Positions 1 to 5,535 are shown, counted from the stretch's first letter. The stretch: DNA of 5,577 bases from Prevotellaceae bacterium (GCA_021204545.1 JAJPZF010000258.1:1-5577), one strand, 5' to 3'. Notes: generated by a model from the letters alone, not told the origin. Numbers and translations: made by a program.

Positions 1-812
1 TGAGGAACATCATAGCCGTCGCGAGCGGGAAAGGCGGCGTGGGGAAGTCAACCGTCGCGGCTAACCTGGCCGTGGCGCTCGCCGGCATGGGGCTGAGGGT
101 CGGCTTGCTTGACTGCGACATCTCCGGGCCGTCGGTGCCGAAGCTCCTCAACATAGAGGACGCGCGCCCCTACAGCGAGAGCATCGGCGGGCGTGACCTC
201 ATCGTGCCCGTCGAGAAGTTCGGCGTGAAGACTCTGAGCATAGGCTTCTTCGTCAACCCTGAGCAGCCCACCCTCTGGCGCGGCGGCATGGCCTCGAACG
301 CGCTGAGGCAGATGATTGGCGACGCTGCGTGGGGCGAGCTCGACTACCTTGTGCTTGACACTCCGCCGGGTACGAGCGACATACACCTGACGTTGGTGCA
401 GACCATACCCATCACGGGCGCTATCATCGTCTCAACTCCGCAGGAGGTGGCGCTTGCCGACGCTCGCAAGGGCATCAATATGTACAGGGACGAGAAGGTG
501 GCTGTGCCCATCCTCGGCCTCGTGGAGAACATGGCGTGGTTCACGCCTGAGCGGCACCCCGACGAACGTTACTTCATCTTCGGCGACGGCGGTGTGGGCC
601 GCCTCGCCCAGCAGCTCGGAGCGCCTCTGCTGGGGCAGATTCCGCTCGTCGGCAGCCTCTGCCAAGACAGCGACAACGGTAACCCGCCCGCCCTCGAGCC
701 GACGAAGCCGACGGGGCACGCCTTCCTGAAGCTCGCCGCCCGTGTGGTCAGGGCCACCGACCGACGCAACCTCGAGCAGGAGGCAACAAGGGTGGTGAGG
801 ACAACTAAATGA
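1..812 (+). CDS. mrp: Mrp/ApbC-family Fe-S cluster carrier ATPase (5' partial)
   Basis: P-loop ATPase of the Mrp/NBP35 (ParA/MinD-like) family, a cytoplasmic scaffold or carrier for Fe-S clusters. The frame is open from the left edge (first whole codon at position 3), so the true start and the usual N-terminal MIP18/DUF59-like domain lie outside the window; a start at the GTG at 39 would cut through the P-loop. Visible motifs are the deviant Walker A SGKGGVGKST (24-53), LLDCDISGPS (the usual D-A-D reads D-C-D), WRGGMASNAL, the Walker B-like region VLDTPPGTSDIHL, and VENMAWFTPE. The C-terminal CxxC cluster motif of enterobacterial ApbC is absent; the stretch reads FTPERHPDERYFIFG, much like the Bacteroides homologues I recall. 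The TGA stop overlaps the ATG of the antiporter gene, suggesting co-transcription and translational coupling. Family assignment is very secure; client proteins cannot be inferred. Confidence 0.96.
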   Translation, partial: RNIIAVASGKGGVGKSTVAANLAVALAGMGLRVGLLDCDISGPSVPKLLNIEDARPYSESIGGRDLIVPVEKFGVKTLSIGFFVNPEQPTLWRGGMASNALRQMIGDAAWGELDYLVLDTPPGTSDIHLTLVQTIPITGAIIVSTPQEVALADARKGINMYRDEKVAVPILGLVENMAWFTPERHPDERYFIFGDGGVGRLAQQLGAPLLGQIPLVGSLCQDSDNGNPPALEPTKPTGHAFLKLAARVVRATDRRNLEQEATRVVRTTK

Positions 813-1795
813 GTTTATACTTAGAGATTATGCTACTGGACATACTTTTCGTGCTGATAGGCTTCTGGCTCTTGCTGAAGGGGGGCGACTATCTTGTCGA
901 GGGGGCGGTGAGCATCGCCCGTATAGCAAGGCTGAGCCCAATGGTGATAGGCATATCGGTTGTGGGCTTCGGCACCTCCTCGCCTGAGCTCTTGGTGAGC
1001 ATCGAGGCTGCGTGGCAGCACTCCTCGGGCATAGCGATAGGCAACGTCGTGGGAAGCAACATAGCTAACATTGGTATGATACTGGGCATCGTGGCGCTTA
1101 TCTGCCGCATCCCCGTAAAGAAGGAGTCGATGCACGTTGACTTGCCGTTCATGATGCTGGCGGTTGTCCTGCTGGCCCTCGCGGGCTGCTTCGGCACGAT
1201 ACACCGCTGGGAGGGCATCCTCGGCTTCCTGCTGCTGGTGGCTTACGTGATGTGGAAAATACGTGACTCCCGCCATCATCCCGACACCGAGGCGGCTGCC
1301 TCGCTCTCGGCGTTCCGTCAGTTCCGGCTGGGCGGCGCGTTGGTGGTCATCGTCGTCTCGTGTATAGCGCTGTGGGGAGGAGCGAGGCTGCTCATCGACG
1401 GTGCGAAGGAGATAGCGATGACGCTTGGAACTCACCTCGGGGCCTCACCGACGGAGATGGAGCGCGTCATAGGGCTTACCATCGTGGCCGTGGGAACGTC
1501 GCTGCCCGAGTTCTTCGCCTCGGTGAGCGCGGCACGCAAGGGACAGACTGACATGGCGCTGGGCAACATCATCGGCTCGGTGACGTTCAACATCCTCAGC
1601 GTGGTGTGCATAGCCTCCGCCATCAGTCCAATCCACAACTCCGCCGACGGCTTCCTCGTCGACTACACCGTGATGGTGGTCATCTCCTTCATTCTCTACT
1701 GGTTCTCGCACCTCCACCACGCCCTCGTGCGCTGGGAAGGCGCAATACTGCTCGCCATTTACCTTCTCTACCTCGGCTACACGTTCTGCGTGTGA
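809..1795 (+). CDS. Na+/Ca2+ antiporter, CaCA family (YrbG-like)
   Basis: A 328-aa inner-membrane cation exchanger. It has the two inverted alpha-repeats that define the family: GTSSPE (55-60) with GNVVGSNIAN (78-87), and GTSLPE (229-234) with GNIIGSVTFN (252-261). The glutamates E60 and E234 match the central Ca2+-binding residues of this fold. About ten hydrophobic segments are split by a polar loop at residues 151-172, the usual 5+5 arrangement, and the length is normal. By analogy it exports Ca2+ using the Na+ gradient; the ions are inferred. The start at 809 makes an ATGA overlap with mrp; an in-frame ATG at 830 (MLLDILFVL) is a possible alternative, since both precede the first membrane helix. 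There is no promoter between the genes, so it is probably read from mrp. In the second repeat the GSN signature is GSV, and the position of Asp240 in the archaeal exchanger NCX_Mj is Asn by my hand alignment. The 3' end overlaps the opposite-strand FNT gene. Confidence 0.93.
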   Translation: MSLYLEIMLLDILFVLIGFWLLLKGGDYLVEGAVSIARIARLSPMVIGISVVGFGTSSPELLVSIEAAWQHSSGIAIGNVVGSNIANIGMILGIVALICRIPVKKESMHVDLPFMMLAVVLLALAGCFGTIHRWEGILGFLLLVAYVMWKIRDSRHHPDTEAAASLSAFRQFRLGGALVVIVVSCIALWGGARLLIDGAKEIAMTLGTHLGASPTEMERVIGLTIVAVGTSLPEFFASVSAARKGQTDMALGNIIGSVTFNILSVVCIASAISPIHNSADGFLVDYTVMVVISFILYWFSHLHHALVRWEGAILLAIYLLYLGYTFCV

Positions 1796-2409
1796 GACAC
1801 GCTGCCCGAGGCGCAGACGTTGCCTGCCCTGTAGAGGTTGCAACCCACGAAGTTGCCCACAACTATGGTGAGATATAGGCTGAGGACTGCCGCCCAGTGA
1901 GCGGCGAGGAACCGGCAGGGCGACATCAGGTAGTAGCAAGCGTCGGCAATGGAATGCAGGAAGCCGCACATAATGAAGCAGGGAACCCCGAAGAGCAATG
2001 GGAGGAACTTGTCCTTGCGGGCGAAGGCGACAGCCGTCGTCATGATGAAGCCGCAGCCCATCGCAAGGATGAACGCGGCGGGAAGCGTGCGCTGCAGGCG
2101 TGCCGTCAACAAGGCCTCAGCAGCCTCCTGAAGCTCGGGACGGGCGTAGGCCACGCCGCGTGCCACGAGCAGGCAGCCCAGTATGTTGCCCAAGAGAATG
2201 AGCAGCAGCTCTGCGACTTCCCTCCACGAGCCGACAAAGCCGGCGGTGCCGGTGTACAGCTGATAGCGGTAGTGGACGACGGTGAGCAAGCCGAAGGTGA
2301 AAAGCACGGCGCCCGCCACGCCGCCAACCGAAAGGAAACACACACAACCGCACGAGATGGCGACACCCGCCAAGGCGGCACGCAGGAAAATGTTAATGAG
2401 CCTCTTCAT
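1777..2409 (-). CDS. Small formate/nitrite transporter (FNT) family membrane protein
   Basis: A 210-aa, highly hydrophobic protein with about six membrane segments. It resembles the short FNT-family proteins (FocA/NirC fold, pentameric anion channels) of Bacteroidales. Matches are the opening FLRAALAGVAISCG, LFTFGLLTVV, the LYTG (51-54) resembling the Omega-loop LFTG motif, the helix pair around LLGNILGCLL and VVGNFVGCNL, and CGFLHSIADACYYL (148-161), where the central His (H152) of the usual GFEHSxANM is kept. The Glu before this His is Leu here, and the following N-M is D-A, so substrate choice (formate, nitrite, hydrosulfide or another anion) is uncertain. The start at 2409 is chosen because family similarity begins there. 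The frame stays open upstream to 2616, but that part is unlike FNT proteins and contains two promoter-like boxes. The gene is monocistronic as seen and converges on the antiporter with a 19-bp overlap of 3' ends. Confidence 0.8.
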   Translation of the reverse strand: MKRLINIFLRAALAGVAISCGCVCFLSVGGVAGAVLFTFGLLTVVHYRYQLYTGTAGFVGSWREVAELLLILLGNILGCLLVARGVAYARPELQEAAEALLTARLQRTLPAAFILAMGCGFIMTTAVAFARKDKFLPLLFGVPCFIMCGFLHSIADACYYLMSPCRFLAAHWAAVLSLYLTIVVGNFVGCNLYRAGNVCASGSVSHTQNV

Positions 2410-2418
2410 ATCCGGCAG

Positions 2419-2426
2419 CAAAGGTA
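2419..2426 (-). promoter_or_regulatory. Bacteroidota-type -7 box for the FNT gene (proximal)
   Basis: The minus strand reads TACCTTTG, an exact match to the Bacteroidota -7 consensus TAnnTTTG, followed by nine bases and then the FNT ATG. Transcription from it would begin only a few bases before the start codon, giving a near-leaderless mRNA. The nearest TTG upstream (minus strand, 2453-2451) leaves a 24-nt spacer rather than the usual 19-21, so the -33 half is weak. Confidence 0.5.
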
Positions 2427-2428
2427 GG

Positions 2429-2464
2429 CCTTTTCCCCTTTCGGCGACAGCAAGCGGGAAAAGG
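2429..2464. repeat. 9-bp perfect inverted repeat upstream of the FNT start
   Basis: CCTTTTCCC (2429-2437) and GGGAAAAGG (2456-2464) are perfectly complementary around an 18-nt loop. The element sits just upstream of the proximal -7 box, where -33 contacts would fall. It also lies inside the leader of any transcript started at the distal box. It could be an operator for a dimeric regulator or an mRNA leader hairpin; the sequence does not decide between these. It is not a classical terminator in the minus direction, as no T-run follows. Confidence 0.45.
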
Positions 2465-2493
2465 TTTTCCGGGCAGCTGCCACAGCGGGCGCA

Positions 2494-2501
2494 CAAAGGT
2501 A
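2494..2501 (-). promoter_or_regulatory. Second Bacteroidota-type -7 box (distal) for the FNT gene
   Basis: A second exact TACCTTTG on the minus strand, 75 bp upstream of the first. Starting here would give a leader of roughly 75-80 nt containing the 2429-2464 hairpin. The nearest TTG (minus strand, 2528-2526) again leaves a 24-nt spacer, so the -33 match is weak. Either box, or both, may be used. Confidence 0.4.
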
Positions 2502-2678
2502 TCCTCGAGAAGGCGCGGGACCTCACAAGACTTATCCCCGAAAGAGTGTGCCTAAGACCGCCACGCGGGAAAGCTGCTGACACGCATAATGCCGCAAACA
2601 TGCACACGCTGGGCAAGCGGCTGTCATAGCCTATATCTTAGGGGCTCGTCACGGCACATCGCAAGAAGAGGCAAACGG

Positions 2679-2731
2679 CCGCACTGACTTCTTCCATCAG
2701 CCGCACTGACTTCTTCCCTCAGCCGCACAGA
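2679..2731. repeat. 22-bp tandem repeat, about 2.4 copies
   Basis: Copy 1 spans 2679-2700 and copy 2 spans 2701-2722. They differ at one base (A at 2696, C at 2718), and a third copy starts at 2723 (CCGCACAG) before diverging. Each unit begins CCGCACTGACTTCTTCC and holds a short CTGA...TCAG inverted repeat. The unit length is not a multiple of three and no gene covers it, so this is a non-coding direct repeat. Function is unknown. Confidence 0.85.
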
Positions 2732-2777
2732 GGCGCGGCGGAAGAGTAATCGCCGCCGTCCACCGCCACGCCTATGG

Positions 2778-2958
2778 TGGCCTCGAGGCGAAGGCAAGGC
2801 TGCGCCCGGCAAACGCAAGGCCGAAAGCCAAGCTTTCGCTTGCTTATTGCTCTCGCTTGCGCTACCTTGGCCTCGAGGCGAAGGTAAGGCTGCGCTCGGC
2901 AAACGCAAGGCCGAAAGCCAAGCTTTCGCTTGCTTATTGCTCTCGCTTGCGCTACCTT
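2778..2958. repeat. 90-bp tandem duplication, two copies
   Basis: Copy 1 (2778-2867) and copy 2 (2868-2957) are in exact 90-bp register with two differences that I count: C2795 versus T2885 and C2806 versus T2896. Each copy contains the inverted repeat GAAAGC-CAA-GCTTTC and two TCGCTTGC octamers 17 bp apart. It begins with the palindromic CCTCGAGG. Copy 1 runs into TACCTTGG at the junction (2863-2870), while copy 2 ends in TACCTTTG (2953-2960), a consensus -7 box. The near-identity implies a recent duplication or gene-conversion-like maintenance. No transposase or target-site duplication is visible, so mobility is not shown. Confidence 0.92.
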
Positions 2959-2960
2959 TG
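2930..2960 (+). promoter_or_regulatory. Bacteroidota-type promoter of the porin gene, within the repeat end
   Basis: TTG at 2930-2932, a 20-nt spacer, then TACCTTTG at 2953-2960: an excellent match to the -33 TTG / N19-21 / -7 TAnnTTTG architecture of the Bacteroidota primary sigma factor. The porin ATG follows at 2971, only ten bases after the -7 box, so the leader would be about five or six nucleotides. The -33 and most of the -7 lie in the second 90-bp repeat copy; the last bases of the -7 come from its junction with unique sequence. Confidence 0.7.
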
Positions 2961-2970
2961 CCCCACGGCT

Positions 2971-4146
2971 ATGAGACACACGCTGCTTACGCTCTTTGCC
3001 CTGTTCCCCCTGCTTGCTCTCGCCGAGAGCAATGACGACGGCTGCCTCGAGGGAGGCTTCGTGACGTCCTTCCTCAACAGTGCCTTGGACAAGGCCGTCG
3101 CCAAGGCGGACACCTCGCAGGCGGAAGGCAAGCTCGAGTACGGACGCTCAGTGAGCAAGTACGTCAGCGCCCCAGTCTTCGGCGGCTACATCATAGGCAG
3201 CTACAAGTACAGCTCCGAGCGGGGGGCGCACAAGGGGGCGGGCTTCGGCTGCCGTCTCCTGAGGGTCTACGTCAACGGCACGGTGCTCCGCGACTTCTAC
3301 TACCGTGTGCAGATGGAGCTCAACGGCACGGCGCACCTGAAGGACGCCTACCTCGAGTGGCGGCACTTCACCGAGCTGAGGGTGAAGCTCGGGCAGTACA
3401 AGCGCCCCTTCACCTTCGAGAACCCGCTCAGCCCTTGGGACGTGGGCGTGGGCGACTACTCTCAGCTCACGAAGAAGCTATCGGGCTTCAGCGACCACAC
3501 CTACGCCGAGGCATCGGGCAGCAACGGGGGCAGGGACCTCGGGCTTCAGCTCAGCGGCGACCTCATAAAGCTGCATGGGGGCCGCTACCGCCTGCTTCAC
3601 TACGAGGCGGGAGTGTTCAACGGGCAGGGCATCAACACGACGGACGCCAACGGCAAGAAGGACTGGATGGGAAGCCTGCAGGTGCAGCCCGTGGAGGGCT
3701 TCCGCCTCGGCGTGTTCGGCTGGAAGGGAAGCCTCACGGAGGAGGGTGTCACCGTTGGCCGCGACCGCTGGGCGGTGGGGGCGCAGTACGAGCGCAGGGA
3801 CTGGACTGCCCGAGCCGAGTACGCCCACCACACGGGGCATAAGATCTCCGACTACGTGGCCGCCACCGACCTTGAGCCTGCCCACTGGCAGGGCAACGCC
3901 CGCGCGGACGCTTGGTACGTCACCCTCGGCGTTCCCTGCGCGCCGTGGCTTAAGCTCTACGCCAAGTACGACGCCTACCGCCCCGACAAGACCAACGCCA
4001 CCCTCTGCTCCATCTACACACTCTGCCCTAACTTCCAGCTCCACCGCGACCTTATGCTGCAAGTCGAGTACAACTACGTGTGCGACAAGGCCTCTGCCCG
4101 CCACTCCCACCACGAGCTGTGGGCCGAGGCGTACATCCGCTTCTGA
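2971..4146 (+). CDS. Outer-membrane porin, OprO/OprP-like (phosphate-selective porin family)
   Basis: A 391-aa beta-barrel protein. The ATG at 2971 is chosen because it opens a clean signal peptide (Met-Arg-His, hydrophobic core LLTLFALFPLLALA, likely cut before ESNDDG). The frame continues upstream only through repeat and promoter sequence. The mature part shows alternating-residue barrel strands and ends in Phe (AEAYIRF), the outer-membrane insertion signal. Family landmarks seen in Bacteroidales porins are GQYKRPFTFENPLSPW (141-156), KLSGFSDHTYAE, GRDLGLQLSGDL (187-198), YEAGVFNGQGINT (211-223), LGVFGWKGS, ARAEYAHHTG and LYAKYDAYRPD. It presumably lets small solutes across the outer membrane; Bacteroidales members are usually annotated simply as porin, and phosphate selectivity is not shown. 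It has six cysteines (25, 94, 323, 346, 352, 371), more than I would expect in such a barrel. It stands alone with its own promoter and converges on thrC. Confidence 0.92.
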   Translation: MRHTLLTLFALFPLLALAESNDDGCLEGGFVTSFLNSALDKAVAKADTSQAEGKLEYGRSVSKYVSAPVFGGYIIGSYKYSSERGAHKGAGFGCRLLRVYVNGTVLRDFYYRVQMELNGTAHLKDAYLEWRHFTELRVKLGQYKRPFTFENPLSPWDVGVGDYSQLTKKLSGFSDHTYAEASGSNGGRDLGLQLSGDLIKLHGGRYRLLHYEAGVFNGQGINTTDANGKKDWMGSLQVQPVEGFRLGVFGWKGSLTEEGVTVGRDRWAVGAQYERRDWTARAEYAHHTGHKISDYVAATDLEPAHWQGNARADAWYVTLGVPCAPWLKLYAKYDAYRPDKTNATLCSIYTLCPNFQLHRDLMLQVEYNYVCDKASARHSHHELWAEAYIRF

Positions 4147-4176
4147 CGATCAGGCAGTGTACTGGCGCTGAAGCAA

Positions 4177-4197
4177 CCGTGGGCTGCAAGCCCACGG
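4177..4197. terminator. Strong 9-bp hairpin after the porin gene
   Basis: CCGTGGGCT and AGCCCACGG form a perfect 9-bp stem with a GCA loop, 30 bp after the porin stop and between two convergent genes. The position suits a bidirectional terminator, but no T-run follows on either strand, so it is not a canonical intrinsic one. The sequence also resembles the short palindromic intergenic repeats scattered in many bacterial genomes; that is recollection, not a search. Confidence 0.45.
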
Positions 4198-4209
4198 CTA
4201 TCATAGTAC

Positions 4210-4224
4210 AGCCCCTTCGGGGCT
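4210..4224. terminator. GC hairpin overlapping the thrC stop codon
   Basis: AGCCCC-TTC-GGGGCT is a 6-bp perfect stem with a 3-nt loop. It covers the first two bases, in + coordinates, of the thrC stop triplet (4223-4225, TAG on the minus strand). Together with the 4177-4197 hairpin it may end both convergent transcripts or protect 3' ends. There is no T-run. Confidence 0.4.
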
Positions 4225-5506
4225 ATCTGAGGGACTGCTTCAGGTACTCACGGAAGTCGTCGTAGCGGCTGCTCATAGGCACTGTCTGCTTCCGCCCCCG
4301 CATGAAGGCCTGAAGGCGCTCGGGCACTTCCACCCGCGCCTCAGGCACTCTCTCGCTGACCACCTCGAGGAACTTGGCGGGGTGGGCAGTCTCGAGGAAG
4401 ACGCCCGCCTCTCCCTCGCACAAGCCCTCGCACAAGGCACGGTAGGCGCAAGCCCCGTGCGGGTCGAGCAGGTAGCCAGTCTCGCGGAAGCACTGGCTCA
4501 TGGTCTCCGATATCTGCTCGTCAGTGCAGCTGGCTCCGCTTATCTCCCGCGTGACGGCCTCGTGCGAGTTGCCGTAGAGGGCAAGTATGCGGGCGAAGTT
4601 GCTCGGGTCGCCCACGTCCATAGCGTTGGCGAGGGTCTGGAGGCTTGGGCGCGGGCGGTAGTGCCCCGTCCTTAGGTACTCGAGGAACACGTCGTTACGG
4701 TTGTTGGCGGCTATGAAGCGCTTGACGGGCAAGCCCATACGCCCCCCGAAGAGCCCGCTCGTGAGGTTGCCGAAGTTGCCCGAGGGGACTGAGACGACGG
4801 CCTCCTTGTCGGTAAGCCTCCTTAGCTGCGAGAGGGCGTGGAAGTAGTAGAACGACTGTGGCAACAGGCGCGCCACATTGATGCTGTTGGCGGAGGTGAG
4901 GCGGAGGCTGCGCTTAAGCTCGTCGTCCATGAAGGCTTGCTTTACGAGTGCCTGGCAGTCGTCGAACGTGCCGCTGACCTCCAGCGCCGTGATGTTCCGC
5001 CCGAGGGTGGTGAACTGCGCCTCCTGCGTCTTGCTGACCTTGCCCTTCGGGTAGAGCACGTGCACACGGATGCCCTCCACGCCGAGGAAGCCGTTTGCCA
5101 CGGCCGAGCCAGTGTCGCCGCTCGTGGCCACAAGCACGTTGACCTGCTCGTCCCTGTTGAAGTGGCGAAGCATGCGAGCCATGAAGCGCGCTCCCACGTC
5201 CTTGAAGGCGAGCGTCGGTCCGTGGAAGAGCTCAAGGCTGTAGACGTTGTCCTTGACCTTAACCAAGGGGATGGGGAAGGAGAGGGTGTCCGTGACCATA
5301 GCCCTCAGCTCCGCCAAGGGGATGTCCTCGCCGAAGTAAGCCTCAGCCACGCGGCAGGCTGTCTCGTGCAGGCTGTCAGCGAGAGGATTGGCAACGTGGT
5401 TGATGCGCTCGGGCATATATAGCCCTCGGTCTGGGGCAAGCCCTTGGACGACCGCCGTCTCGAGCGAGGCGAGGGGGGCTTTGCCGTTAGTGCTGAAGTA
5501 TTTCAT
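4223..5506 (-). CDS. thrC: Threonine synthase
   Basis: A 427-aa PLP-dependent enzyme (fold type II, cytoplasmic) that turns O-phospho-L-homoserine and water into threonine and phosphate, the last step of threonine synthesis. The N-terminus MKYFSTNGKAPLASLETAV is typical of the family. The PLP lysine lies in TLAFKDVGARFMAR (K102). SGDTGSAVANG (129-139) and the phosphate-binding SGNFGN (242-247) follow, then AANNRND, NAMDVGDPSNFARI (294-307), DPHGACAYRAL and ETAHPAKF. Length is normal and no catalytic motif is broken. The ATG at 5506 is preceded by an AT-rich run (ACATTAGAATATT) and no Shine-Dalgarno, as is usual in Bacteroidota. In many Bacteroidales thrC follows thrA and a phosphoglycerate-mutase-like gene; that upstream part would lie beyond the right edge, at least 71 bp away, so linkage is unverified. 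Confidence 0.97.
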   Translation of the reverse strand: MKYFSTNGKAPLASLETAVVQGLAPDRGLYMPERINHVANPLADSLHETACRVAEAYFGEDIPLAELRAMVTDTLSFPIPLVKVKDNVYSLELFHGPTLAFKDVGARFMARMLRHFNRDEQVNVLVATSGDTGSAVANGFLGVEGIRVHVLYPKGKVSKTQEAQFTTLGRNITALEVSGTFDDCQALVKQAFMDDELKRSLRLTSANSINVARLLPQSFYYFHALSQLRRLTDKEAVVSVPSGNFGNLTSGLFGGRMGLPVKRFIAANNRNDVFLEYLRTGHYRPRPSLQTLANAMDVGDPSNFARILALYGNSHEAVTREISGASCTDEQISETMSQCFRETGYLLDPHGACAYRALCEGLCEGEAGVFLETAHPAKFLEVVSERVPEARVEVPERLQAFMRGRKQTVPMSSRYDDFREYLKQSLR

Positions 5507-5535
5507 AATATTCTAATGTTCGGAGCGAAGCGACT

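Larger units (their letters stand above)
2410..2970. other. 561-bp divergent intergenic region without a convincing gene
   Basis: This lies between the FNT gene (leftward) and the porin gene (rightward). The short open frames here on both strands lack family signatures or run through the tandem repeats. Contents: minus-strand TACCTTTG boxes at 2419-2426 and 2494-2501, a 9-bp inverted repeat (2429-2464), a 22-bp tandem repeat (2679-2731), a 6-bp GCGGCG/CGCCGC stem (2735-2756), a CCACC/GGTGG stem (2760-2780), a 90-bp tandem duplication (2778-2958) and a plus-strand promoter (2930-2960). Between about 2505 and 2678 I see nothing recognisable: no tRNA, riboswitch or known ncRNA. Confidence 0.75.

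Noticed and set aside
39..812. Reading mrp as a complete gene from the GTG at 39
   Set aside because: This start lies within the Walker A motif; codons 3-38 encode RNIIAVASGKGG, so the gene begins left of the window.
1897..2427. A 176-codon plus-strand open frame opposite the FNT gene
   Set aside because: It is a shadow of the FNT gene on the other strand, hydrophilic and of low complexity, with no recognisable motif.
2410..2616. A 69-codon upstream extension of the FNT reading frame (start at 2616), containing CARCGSCPE
   Set aside because: It has no resemblance to FNT N-termini, contains both promoter boxes and the inverted repeat, and family similarity begins exactly at the Met at 2409. 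The Cys cluster looks accidental.
2679..2958. A CRISPR array or an insertion sequence
   Set aside because: The repeats are directly adjacent with no unique spacers, and there is no cas gene, transposase, terminal inverted repeat or visible target-site duplication.
2857..2970. A 38-codon extension of the porin frame starting at TTG 2857
   Set aside because: It would translate the 90-bp repeat and the promoter, and would bury the signal peptide internally. The ATG at 2971 gives a proper signal peptide.
2624..2979. Minus-strand frames that read the 90-bp repeats as repeated peptides (such as ISKRKLGFRPC)
   Set aside because: The peptide repetition only reflects the DNA duplication, which is a multiple of three. 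No start context, promoter or family signature supports a protein.
4838..5422. A 194-codon plus-strand open frame opposite thrC
   Set aside because: It is antisense to a clear threonine synthase and arises from the high GC content.
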